Notes under the pieces: generated by a model
Told to the model about the DNA's origin: nothing
What the model saw: only the letters and a program-made list of their open reading frames with translations
The model's database searches: none
Program-made: the position numbers and the translations under genes
Shown: in pieces, positions 1 to 5,406 of the stretch
Layout: every line of letters begins with the position of its first letter
Numbering within the stretch: the stretch's first letter is position 1
Origin: Alphaproteobacteria bacterium
GTDB lineage: Bacteria > Pseudomonadota > Alphaproteobacteria > Micropepsales > Micropepsaceae
Direction: 5' to 3'
Assembly (NCBI GenBank): GCA_015654715.1
Contig: JAATGK010000108.1
Coordinates: forward strand, 1 to 13,200
DNA: 13,200 nt

Positions 1-105
1 GAGCCCGAAATCATGCGCGGTGTCACAAAAGGCGTTGTCCATAAGAACACCGGCGCCCGCAAGGTTTCCCGGCTTTCCAAGCGGGTCGCAAAACTGTCAA
101 AGTGA
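1..105 (+). CDS. rpsT: 30S ribosomal protein S20, C-terminal part
   Basis: The window opens inside a gene read in frame 1. The 34 visible residues carry the S20 C-terminal pattern [20 protein letters not shown], very basic and ending in K-stop (TGA at 103-105). S20 binds 16S rRNA in the small subunit. Only the last third of the usual roughly 88-residue protein is present; the start lies outside the window. A terminator follows 35 bases later. The order rpsT then dnaA is a familiar alphaproteobacterial arrangement, which supports the call. Confidence 0.93.
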   Translation, partial: EPEIMRGVTKGVVHKNTGARKVSRLSKRVAKLSK

Positions 106-117
106 GTAACCTCACTT
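100..117. repeat. perfect inverted repeat across the rpsT stop codon
   Basis: AAGTGAG (100-106) and CTCACTT (111-117) are perfect 7-base arms around a 4-base loop, and the left arm contains the rpsT TGA. There is no T-tract, so it is unlikely to terminate by itself. It may protect the mRNA end or assist the terminator just downstream. Confidence 0.5.
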
Positions 118-140
118 GACTCTTGCATAATATGTGAAGG

Positions 141-170
141 CGGGTCCAACATTGGCTTGGGCCCGTTTTT
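141..170 (+). terminator. Rho-independent terminator of rpsT
   Basis: Nine-base arms (141-149 and 157-165, one T-G wobble) around a 7-base loop are followed directly by TTTTT (166-170). It lies 35 bases after the rpsT stop on the same strand. Confidence 0.88.
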
Positions 171-581
171 ATTTGTCCGTGCGCTGACGAACACCTCAAA
201 AGGCCGCAGTGCAGTGCAGCATGACAGTTCGGCTTCGGTAAGCCCCTGATTCGGCAAAATTAACCACGGCGCGTGTATTTTCAGTATAAAGAACATACGG
301 TTAGGAATACCGCCAGCATCATCGATTCGTCATAGAATCTTCGCCGTACCCCTTTTGTCCGCTTGCGCCGCCCCCGGGATTTTGCTTAGTGTTAGCCATG
401 GTGAGGGCGCGAGATACAGACAATGCCTAACAAAACAAAAATACAGATGAGGGTGTTGTTCGCGATGCGAAGTCTAGTTGGGGCAGCTTCGCAGTAAAGT
501 TAAGTAAATCGGTAAATTGAATACTTCAGGCGACGGGTTCAACCGCGCGCGCGTGGGCGTTTTTTTCCGGATTGTTGTGAG
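171..581. other. Gene-free leader between rpsT and the rhodanese gene
   Basis: No convincing gene is seen in these 411 bases. The stretch holds three GANTC sites (248-252, 324-328, 335-339), a weak DnaA-box-like 9-mer at 260-268 (7 of 9 matches to TTATCCACA), a 7-base-arm hairpin (466-472 with 487-493) and A/T-rich patches around 427-445 and 491-520. The AT-rich patches, CcrM-type sites and closeness to dnaA fit a cell-cycle-controlled promoter region. There are too few DnaA boxes to call an origin. Confidence 0.4.
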
Positions 582-1019
582 ATGGCGACTACCCTTCCCT
601 CCAATTATGCAGGCGATGTCAGCGCCCCGGAAGCCTGGGCGGCGCTGCAAGCGGACCCGCGAGCCCAGCTTGTCGATGTCCGGACGGCGGCGGAGTGGGC
701 CTTCGTCGGCCTGCCCGATCTGACCGAATTGGGGCGCCGCGTGCACTGTATCGAATGGGTGACGTTCCCCTCGATGGATCCGAACACAGCTTTCGTGAGC
801 GAAGCCGGTGCCGCGTTAGGTCCTGATCAAGACATTCCCGTCTACTTCCTGTGCCGTTCGGGCGCGCGGTCGCGTGCCGCCGCGATAGCGCTGACGGCCG
901 TGGGCTACACAAAGAGTTTCAACATCGTCGGTGGCTTCGAAGGCGATCTCGACGCCGACCGCCACCGCGGCAAGAACAATGGCTGGAAGGCCGCGCGCCT
1001 TCCGTGGGCACAGACTTGA
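582..1019 (+). CDS. Rhodanese-like domain protein
   Basis: This 145-residue single-domain rhodanese-like protein probably transfers sulfane sulfur or acts as a persulfide carrier in the cytoplasm; the acceptor cannot be told from sequence. The family's N-terminal strand motif LVDVRTAAEW is at residues 30-39. The active-site loop is CRSGARS at 91-97, with Cys91 as the sulfur-accepting residue and Arg96 in the usual anion-binding position. GGFEGDLD near residues 117-124 matches the family's C-terminal GG motif. No signal peptide is seen. ATG 582 is the only reasonable start and leaves the whole domain intact; its ribosome site (GTGAG) is weak. It lies between rpsT and dnaA on the same strand, with 151 bases before dnaA, so dnaA could be partly transcribed by read-through. 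It shows no obvious functional link to replication. Confidence 0.88.
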   Translation: MATTLPSNYAGDVSAPEAWAALQADPRAQLVDVRTAAEWAFVGLPDLTELGRRVHCIEWVTFPSMDPNTAFVSEAGAALGPDQDIPVYFLCRSGARSRAAAIALTAVGYTKSFNIVGGFEGDLDADRHRGKNNGWKAARLPWAQT

Positions 1020-1039
1020 GAACGAGGGAGGATGCCACA

Positions 1040-1087
1040 ATGCGAAGTTTGATGGCGCCGCGGGGACGGCGTTCAGGAGGCCGATAG
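1040..1087 (+). CDS. Possible 15-residue leader peptide ahead of dnaA
   Basis: A tiny ORF, MRSLMAPRGRRSGGR, has one of the best ribosome sites of the region: GGGAGGA at 1026-1032, 7 bases before ATG 1040. It sits between the rhodanese stop and dnaA and ends 77 bases before the GTG candidate start of dnaA. By contrast dnaA itself has a poor ribosome site. It could be a regulatory leader peptide, a chance ORF, or the SD could belong to a differently placed start. Nothing in the peptide is recognisable except its strong positive charge. Confidence 0.25.
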   Translation: MRSLMAPRGRRSGGR

Positions 1088-1163
1088 ACCGGGCCACCAA
1101 AGAGTCCGGACTTTCAACAAGAACAAGCGGTGCGCCGAACAGTTGGGTGCATCGAATAGCGGG

Positions 1164-1172
1164 TGTGGATAT
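1164..1172 (-). promoter_or_regulatory. Near-consensus DnaA box at the dnaA start codon
   Basis: Read on the minus strand the site is ATATCCACA, 8 of 9 matches to the DnaA box TTATCCACA. It overlaps both candidate starts of dnaA (GTG 1165, ATG 1171). DnaA autoregulation through boxes near its own gene is well known, but boxes usually lie in the promoter rather than on the start codon. A chance match is possible. Confidence 0.35.
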
Positions 1173-2619
1173 GGGACAATCGACAAGCAAGCCGACTTCG
1201 AAAGACTGGCCGGCACGGTGGGTGTGCGTGCGCGAGCGTCTTCGCAAGGAACTCGGCGATCCGATCTTCGATGCCTGGATCGCGCCTTTGAGCCTGGAAG
1301 CCTGGGACAAGGATGAGTTGAAAATCGGCGCCGCCAAGCAGTTCGTCCGCAACTGGGTCGCCAATCACTACATCGCCCGGATCGAGCGCGCTTTCCGCGC
1401 CGAAAACGCCGAACCGGCATCGCTCACCATTGTCGTTACCGCGGCACCTTCGGCCGTGGCGACGCAAGTCTCGAAAGAGCCCGTACACATCATCCCGCAA
1501 TCCTCCGTTCCGCCCTCCAACGTCTCCTACATGCCGCATGTCGTGGCGCCCGACGCCACCAGTGCCGTTCAGGGCCTGTGGAGCCGCATGCTGCATCCGC
1601 AGCAGACCTTCGACAGCTTCATTCCCGGCCAAGCCAACGAGTTCGGCCATGGCGCGGCGCGTGCCTTTGCGGAAGGCCGCGGCGGCGATATTCCCCTGCT
1701 CTACATCCATGGCGGGTTCGGCCTCGGCAAAACCCATTTGCTCAATGCCGCCGCGCTGGAATTCCGCAAGCGCACCAAGAAAGTGCTGTTCCTGCGCGCC
1801 GAAGATTTCATGCGCCACTTCCTCGGCGCCCTCTACCGTAAGGACACGCTCAACTTCAAAGAAGAGCTGCGCAGCGCCGACGTTCTCATCATCGACGACC
1901 TGCAGCACATCTGCCGCTCGGCCGCGACGGCGTCGGAGTTCCTCTACACCGTCAATGCGCTCGCCGATCTGCGCCGCAAGGTGGTGATCGCCGCCGACCG
2001 CGCCCCCGCCGCGCTGGAAGGCCTCGGCGCCGACGTCAAAAGCCGCATCTCCGGGGGTCTGGTGATCCAGCTCGGCAAGCCCGACCGCGCCACGGCGCTG
2101 GCGATCTTGCAGCATCGCGCCGCCGAATTCTTGCGCCTGCGTCCCGGCGTTGCCATTCCTGACGAGGTGCTGGAGCGCATCGCCGATCTCGAAAACGCAT
2201 CCCCGCGCGATCTCATCGCCATCTTCACCAAACTCGCCACCTATGCCGATCTGACCAAGAAGCCGGTGACGGCGGAAATGGCCGAGGAAGCCGTCGGTCT
2301 GCGCATGATCGGCGGACTTGCCGCCAAGACGTCGATCGAGGACATCCAGCGCAAGACGGCCGAGTTCTACAAACTCGACGTCCGCGACTTTCACTCGCCG
2401 CAACGCGCCCGCCGCGTCGCCCGCCCGCGCCAGGTGGCGATGTACCTCGCCCGTAAACTGACGACGCGCTCGCTGCCCGAAATCGGCCGGCGCTTCGGCG
2501 GCCGCGACCACACCACGGTGCTGCACGCCTGCCGTAGGGTCGAAGCGCTGTGCCATGAGGACCCGCTGTTCAAGCAGGAAGTCGATTTCCTCAGCCAGAT
2601 GCTATCGCGCGTGATGTAA
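1171..2619 (+). CDS. dnaA: Chromosomal replication initiator protein DnaA
   Basis: DnaA binds DnaA boxes, melts the origin and loads the helicase. With ATG 1171 it is 482 residues. Domain I is about 13-80, a Pro/Ser/Ala-rich linker about 81-135, and the AAA+ domain about 136-380. The latter has Walker [10 protein letters not shown] (181-189), Walker B VLIIDD (238-243) and the box VII arginine finger at Arg292. Domain IV carries [20 protein letters not shown] (418-437) and the signature [12 protein letters not shown] (443-454). Some normally conserved positions differ: the position of the first box VII Arg is Asp288, the usual Trp is Gly295, and DDIQF is DDLQH. The reading frame is open back to 931, but that extension overlaps the rhodanese gene and matches no DnaA, so ATG 1171 or GTG 1165 is chosen. 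The ribosome site is weak. Confidence 0.95.
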   Translation: MGQSTSKPTSKDWPARWVCVRERLRKELGDPIFDAWIAPLSLEAWDKDELKIGAAKQFVRNWVANHYIARIERAFRAENAEPASLTIVVTAAPSAVATQVSKEPVHIIPQSSVPPSNVSYMPHVVAPDATSAVQGLWSRMLHPQQTFDSFIPGQANEFGHGAARAFAEGRGGDIPLLYIHGGFGLGKTHLLNAAALEFRKRTKKVLFLRAEDFMRHFLGALYRKDTLNFKEELRSADVLIIDDLQHICRSAATASEFLYTVNALADLRRKVVIAADRAPAALEGLGADVKSRISGGLVIQLGKPDRATALAILQHRAAEFLRLRPGVAIPDEVLERIADLENASPRDLIAIFTKLATYADLTKKPVTAEMAEEAVGLRMIGGLAAKTSIEDIQRKTAEFYKLDVRDFHSPQRARRVARPRQVAMYLARKLTTRSLPEIGRRFGGRDHTTVLHACRRVEALCHEDPLFKQEVDFLSQMLSRVM

Positions 2620-2647
2620 TCCGGCTTCGCCTTCGGGCTACGCCGGA
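2620..2647. repeat. REP-like palindrome after dnaA
   Basis: An outer stem TCCGGC/GCCGGA (2620-2625, 2642-2647) encloses an inner stem GCC/GGC capped by a TTCG tetraloop (2632-2635). It begins one base after the dnaA stop and has no T-tract. It resembles the short intergenic palindromes scattered through many proteobacterial genomes. Only one copy is seen here. Confidence 0.55.
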
Positions 2648-2731
2648 CAAGGGGGACAAATTGGGAGCCCAAGACCCGAGGTTCGTTCGCATCTAGCCTT
2701 AACCGGCCGCGAGACGGGCGAATTTCCGGGC

Positions 2732-2769
2732 AAACCGCCCGCTCTGCAAACCGCACGAGCGGGCGGTTT
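2732..2769 (+). terminator. Strong hairpin, probable dnaA terminator
   Basis: Perfect 13-base arms (2732-2744 and 2757-2769) surround a 12-base loop. The right arm ends in TTT and is followed by CCTATTT. AAA on the left arm gives a short T-run on the other strand too, so it may work in both directions. It lies about 110 bases after the dnaA stop. Confidence 0.7.
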
Positions 2770-2865
2770 CCTATTTGGCCCGCCAGCGGCCGCTCCAACG
2801 AAACCTGCAACACAGCCGGCCACAGCGAACTTTGGACGTAAAACTTACGACCGTTTTTTCGCGTT

Positions 2866-2916
2866 GAAAGAAAAAAGCCGCCGCCCCCACGGGGGTCGTG
2901 TGAGGGGCGACGGCTT
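2866..2916 (-). terminator. Rho-independent terminator read on the minus strand
   Basis: Thirteen-base arms (2875-2887 and 2904-2916, one mismatch) are followed on the minus strand by TTTTTTC and more T residues. No minus-strand protein gene is recognised immediately to its right, so the transcript it ends is unexplained. Confidence 0.75.
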
Positions 2917-3033
2917 GCTTGGCCCGTTCGAGAAGCGCGCGTTCCAGGACACCGGTTCTGCGCTTCGACTATCCGATAATTGGCAAAGGCCAGTGTCGTC
3001 ACCGTAAGCCAAGGCAGCTTTGCTGGGCAGGAT

Positions 3034-3048
3034 CGGAATCTACTCATT
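3034..3048 (-). promoter_or_regulatory. Recurring intergenic motif, copy A
   Basis: On the minus strand the site reads AATGAGTAGATTCCG, followed by ATCCTGCC. It matches the TGAGTA-N2-TTCC core exactly. It faces left, toward the minus-strand terminator at 2866-2916, with no protein gene between. It is the only copy not facing a recognised gene. Confidence 0.6.
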
Positions 3049-3193
3049 TGCGTTCCGGCCGCCCGGTTGTCGTCGCCACAAGCACGCTCCAAGGCTATCT
3101 GGCTCGCATGAATACGCGACGCATATCAAATTCGTTCGGCCGAGCCATGACCCGCCGAACCGCCGCCGCGTCAAGCGCGGGAGCGGCACGTAA

Positions 3194-3208
3194 CCTGAGT
3201 ACATTCCG
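3194..3208 (+). promoter_or_regulatory. Recurring intergenic motif, copy B
   Basis: CCTGAGTACATTCCG, followed by AGTCTGCC, is identical to copy C at 14 of 15 positions. It ends 89 bases before the start of the two-helix membrane protein gene and points toward it. Confidence 0.6.
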
Positions 3209-3297
3209 AGTCTGCCGCGCTCAGCGCCGCGAGATTATGAATATCGAACGGTGTTTCAGCCCTACGCGGCGGCGTCAAATGCCCGCCTGACCAGGAG

Positions 3298-3846
3298 TTG
3301 TTCGGGATTAGTGCTTTGACTACGATACCTTCGCCCCCCCGCTTCGCCCCACAGCGCCAGCCTTATACCAGAGGGGCGCCGATCACCGATGTCACGGCTT
3401 GCATCAAGTCGTGGGGCCGGCGCGGAATCGTTTGCGGCGCCGTGTTCGGCTTCGTGCTCGGCACGATATTCGTGGCGATCCCGCTCTCGACCAATATTCT
3501 CACTTTCGGCGCCGCCGGTACGCTGTTGGTCGCCGCGGTCGAGTGCGCCGTCATCGCCGGCGGATTCGCAGCTTTGGCGGCAGCCCTTTTTGGCGAGGGC
3601 AGCGGCAGTCACGCGCGAACTGAGCCGGCCTCGATCGCCAGGCGCCGCGTCACCGAGGCGAGCTGGCGAAATGGCGACGTGTCTGTCGCCGAGTGGCCGC
3701 AACGCTGGCCGTCCGCCGTTCAAACACCGCCGGTTGCCCTGCCGCCGGACAGCGACGGCGATTGGAGCACGGCATCTTCCCTGCAGAATATTCAAAACCG
3801 GTTGGACACGATCGATGCCTGGGAAAATGGCAGCACTGGGCCGTAA
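3298..3846 (+). CDS. Two-helix membrane protein of unknown function
   Basis: I do not recognise a precise family. The 182-residue product has a polar N-terminus, two adjacent hydrophobic segments at about 43-62 and 68-97 rich in Gly and Ala, and a long polar tail with WPQRWP and SLQNIQNRLDTID near its end. The Gly/Ala-rich helix pair resembles the membrane part of DUF1269-like stress proteins, but the usual N-terminal domain is missing. The start is uncertain. No ATG or GTG exists in frame after the upstream stop at 3238; TTG 3298 is directly abutted by AGGAG (3293-3297), which is too close, and TTG 3316 is the alternative. It precedes the CsbD-like gene by 39 bases, and motif copy B lies upstream, so the pair may be one stress operon. 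Confidence 0.62.
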   Translation: MFGISALTTIPSPPRFAPQRQPYTRGAPITDVTACIKSWGRRGIVCGAVFGFVLGTIFVAIPLSTNILTFGAAGTLLVAAVECAVIAGGFAALAAALFGEGSGSHARTEPASIARRRVTEASWRNGDVSVAEWPQRWPSAVQTPPVALPPDSDGDWSTASSLQNIQNRLDTIDAWENGSTGP

Positions 3847-3885
3847 CAATCCACGGCATTCCCCATTACCATAGGAGAGACGCGC

Positions 3886-4086
3886 ATGAACTGGGATCAA
3901 GTCGAAGGCAACTGGAAGCAATACAAGGGTCAGATCATGTCTAAATGGGGCAAGCTGACCGACGACGATATCGAGTCCATCAACGGCAAGCGAACCGAAT
4001 TGCTCGGTCTCATTCAGACACGATACGGCCGCGCCAAGGAACAAGCAGATATCGAAATCGAACATTGGATCAGCCACATCAATTAA
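3886..4086 (+). CDS. CsbD-like small stress protein
   Basis: A 66-residue CsbD/YjbJ-family protein: abundant, small, helical and soluble, induced by general stress in many bacteria, with no known biochemical activity. The family pattern is clear: MNWDQVEGNWKQYKGQ at 1-16, then WGKLTDDDIESINGKR at about 21-36 and a helical end with the RYGRAKEQA segment. Length is typical. ATG 3886 has a strong ribosome site (AGGAG at 3872-3876, 9 bases before). It follows the membrane protein gene by 39 bases with no terminator between, so co-transcription is likely. The C-terminus is normal. Confidence 0.93.
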   Translation: MNWDQVEGNWKQYKGQIMSKWGKLTDDDIESINGKRTELLGLIQTRYGRAKEQADIEIEHWISHIN

Positions 4087-4102
4087 CCGCGGGGCCTTGC
4101 CC

Positions 4103-4236
4103 ATGAAGACCAGGCTAGCCACTCCCGATACAAGGCGCCTTACGTTGGTCTGGTTCCCGTTATCGTCAGCATGACGGTCGGTTCCGTCGTGTTGCTGCTC
4201 GTTTTGCGGATGATACGACGGGTTTGTACCCCCTAA
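4103..4236 (+). pseudogene. Possible frameshifted small single-helix membrane protein
   Basis: Two tiny frames are joined by an ATGA overlap: ATG 4103 to TGA 4172-4174 (23 residues) and ATG 4171 to TAA 4234-4236 (21 residues). The second frame, read from about 4141, gives a clear hydrophobic helix (VGLVPVIVSMTVGSVVLLLV) followed by RMIRR. One base gained or lost would fuse a basic N-terminus to this helix. It could be a broken small membrane protein, two coupled micro-ORFs, or chance. No strong ribosome site is seen. Confidence 0.2.
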
Positions 4237-4283
4237 AGAGATGGCGGGATCGCCACCGTTGCTTGCATTACGGATTTGCTCTC

Positions 4284-4646
4284 ATGGCTCCGATGATCGA
4301 CATCATTGACGACGACGACGCGGTTCGCGAGTCGACACAGGCGCTGCTCGAAACCTACGGCTACGACGCCCGCCAACACCCCTCGGCCGAGGATTTCCTC
4401 AGCCATTCGGGCGAAAAGGCCGACTGCCTGCTTGTCGATCACCACATGCCCGGCATGACCGGACTTGATCTTCTCGAGCATCTGCATGCGAAAGGCGATC
4501 ACACGCCTGCGCTGGTTATTACCGGCCGGAGCGATCCGACCATGGAGCCGCGCGCCGCACGCGTCGGCGTCAAGGTGCTGCACAAGCCGGTCGATGCCGA
4601 CGAACTCATCCGTTGGATCGAAGAAGTGCGGAACGTGAAACGCTAA
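4284..4646 (+). CDS. Stand-alone response regulator receiver domain
   Basis: This 120-residue protein is a CheY-like receiver without an output domain, closest in feel to FixJ-type receivers. Seen directly: the acidic pocket in IIDDDDAVRES (7-17), phospho-acceptor Asp52 in LLVDHHMPGMTGLDLL, Thr80 in LVITG and Lys101 in LHKPVD. It should be phosphorylated by a histidine kinase and signal by protein contact or as a phosphate sink; no kinase gene lies in the window. ATG 4284 gives the normal receiver start. An upstream in-frame TTG (4224) would add an atypical basic extension and is rejected. It sits among stress-type genes, where single-domain regulators often tune signalling, but a link to the stress response here is inference. 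Its stop lies inside a palindrome (4638-4653). Confidence 0.88.
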   Translation: MAPMIDIIDDDDAVRESTQALLETYGYDARQHPSAEDFLSHSGEKADCLLVDHHMPGMTGLDLLEHLHAKGDHTPALVITGRSDPTMEPRAARVGVKVLHKPVDADELIRWIEEVRNVKR

Positions 4647-4653
4647 AGCGTTT
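4638..4653. repeat. Palindrome over the stop codon of the receiver gene
   Basis: AAACGC (4638-4643) and GCGTTT (4648-4653) flank TAAA, which contains the stop codon. It resembles the start of short repeated intergenic elements common in alphaproteobacteria (AAAGCGTTTTC-type). Another short dyad, CGGAC/GTCCG, follows within 25 bases. Either could act as a weak terminator. Confidence 0.35.
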
Positions 4654-4714
4654 TCGGCGGACATCATTTGGTCCGATAATTTCCCAACTCGGAATCCTCC
4701 GCTGCGTTCACCAG

Positions 4715-4729
4715 CCTGAGTAGATTCCG
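4715..4729 (+). promoter_or_regulatory. Recurring intergenic motif, copy C
   Basis: CCTGAGTAGATTCCG faces the secreted protein gene at 4825 and ends 95 bases before it. Its GATTCCG half (4723-4729) is mirrored by CGGAATC at 4690-4696, making a dyad with 26 bases between arms. Twelve bases after the motif begins an EcfG-like promoter candidate. Confidence 0.6.
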
Positions 4730-4741
4730 GTCCTTTCTGGT

Positions 4742-4766
4742 TGAACCCAGTGATGGCAGTGTCGTT
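4742..4766 (+). promoter_or_regulatory. Candidate EcfG-type stress promoter
   Basis: TGAAC (4742-4746), 16 bases, then CGTT (4763-4766): one mismatch from the alphaproteobacterial general-stress consensus GGAAC-N16/17-CGTT. It lies 58 bases before ATG 4825 on the right strand. The -35 mismatch makes this tentative. Confidence 0.4.
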
Positions 4767-4824
4767 GAACCGCTGTTGTATCGCGCTCATTCCGCGCAGG
4801 TGACAGCACAATGAGGACTCCAAC

Positions 4825-5136
4825 ATGCGTATGCTTTTAAAAAGCGCAGCCATTGCGCTGGCCCTGGCAGGTGCGACGTTCGCGACCACCGGTGCGTCCA
4901 GTGCCGACGGCTTTGCGATCAGCACGTCCAACCACGGCCGTGGTCATACCACGACCGGCGTTGCGTTCGATTTCGGCAATGTCGCTTTCGGATATCAGGA
5001 CGGCTATTGGGACAATGGCCACCGCTGGCACAAATGGCGTAATCGTGGCGACCACGACAATTATCGCAACCAACACGGCGATAACTATCGCGACGGAAAC
5101 CACAGTCGCTATCACGGCCAAGGCTGGCGGCGATAA
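4825..5136 (+). CDS. Secreted His/Asn/Gly-rich small protein
   Basis: A 103-residue exported protein. Residues 1-27 form a typical Sec signal (MRML-K, a hydrophobic Ala/Leu run, then ASSA before Asp28). The mature part has a short beta-like segment with TTGVAFDFGNVAFGYQDGYW, then the aromatic/basic motif DNGHRWHKWRNR and a tail packed with His, Asn, Arg, Asp and Tyr ending in QGWRR. Periplasmic proteins with a GYWD...HRWHRW block are common in alphaproteobacteria but uncharacterised. The many His residues suggest metal binding, as inference only. ATG 4825 is well placed after GAGGA (4813-4817). Upstream lie motif copy C and an EcfG-like promoter candidate, consistent with stress control. Confidence 0.82.
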   Translation: MRMLLKSAAIALALAGATFATTGASSADGFAISTSNHGRGHTTTGVAFDFGNVAFGYQDGYWDNGHRWHKWRNRGDHDNYRNQHGDNYRDGNHSRYHGQGWRR

Positions 5137-5208
5137 GTCCGTTAATATCGAAGTCCTTGACCGCAGACGTGCGCGTTGAGGACTTCGACCTTTCGTGGAA
5201 GACAAGTT

Positions 5209-5406
5209 ATGGGCTACACGATTCGATTTCAGCGCCCGGGAACGTTGGGCTGCATCTCCAATCTTTTCGTCGAGAACGATGCGACGACAGCAATGCAAAT
5301 CCGGCACCTGGAAGCAATCGGCTACATCATCGTTGATGCACCGCCGCCACCGGAAGCAGAGACGCGATTTCCGCTGGTCCAGCCGGCCTTTTCACGCACT
5401 TTTTGA
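5209..5406 (+). CDS. Small hypothetical protein
   Basis: A 65-residue protein I cannot assign. It begins MGYTIRFQRPGTLG, continues with a plausible alpha/beta stretch (MQIRHLEAIGYIIVDAPPPP) and ends in RTF. ATG 5209 has GGAAG 7 bases upstream; upstream in-frame ATG 5176 has less support. It follows the secreted protein gene by 72 bases on the same strand and may share its transcript. Its last 15 bases overlap the 3' end of the exporter gene on the other strand (5392-5406), so the two transcripts converge. Composition looks protein-like, but no conserved motif was recognised. Confidence 0.55.
   Translation: MGYTIRFQRPGTLGCISNLFVENDATTAMQIRHLEAIGYIIVDAPPPPEAETRFPLVQPAFSRTF

Larger units (their letters stand above)
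2620..3297. other. Long gene-free stretch with hairpins and two motif copies
   Basis: No protein with convincing character was found in 678 bases. Open frames here cross the terminators or are Arg/Ser-rich and shapeless. What it does hold is a REP-like palindrome, a probable dnaA terminator, a minus-strand terminator, and two copies of the TGAGTA-N2-TTCC motif (one facing left at 3034-3048, one facing right at 3194-3208). The left-facing copy plus the minus-strand terminator leaves room for a small RNA of about 100-150 bases. Confidence 0.5.

Noticed and set aside
171..581. Replication origin
   Set aside because: Only one weak DnaA-box-like site is present, and alphaproteobacterial origins often lie away from dnaA. 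AT-rich patches alone are not enough.
931..1170. N-terminal extension of dnaA by 80 residues
   Set aside because: The frame is open, but it overlaps the rhodanese gene, is Arg/Ser/Thr-rich and does not match any DnaA N-terminus. Domain I begins properly after ATG 1171.
1114..2556. Long minus-strand open frame opposite dnaA
   Set aside because: It is a mirror of the GC-rich codon pattern of dnaA. It has no motif and no ribosome site, and dnaA is certain.
3004..3017. Resemblance to the SRP (4.5S) RNA segment GCCAAGGCAG
   Set aside because: Only about ten bases match; the conserved GGAAGGAAGCAGCC loop region and its pairing partner are absent.
2919..3290. Open frame of 123 residues on the plus strand
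   Set aside because: Arg/Ser-rich, shapeless, no ribosome site, and begins in the stem of a terminator. Treated as non-coding.
3262..4122. Minus-strand open frame of 286 residues opposite the CsbD region
   Set aside because: It runs antisense to the well-supported CsbD-like gene and the membrane protein gene and has no recognisable domain.
4629..4653. EcfG-like pair GGAAC-N14-CGTT at the receiver gene end
   Set aside because: Spacing of 14 is too short, it lies in coding sequence, and the CGTT is part of a palindrome.
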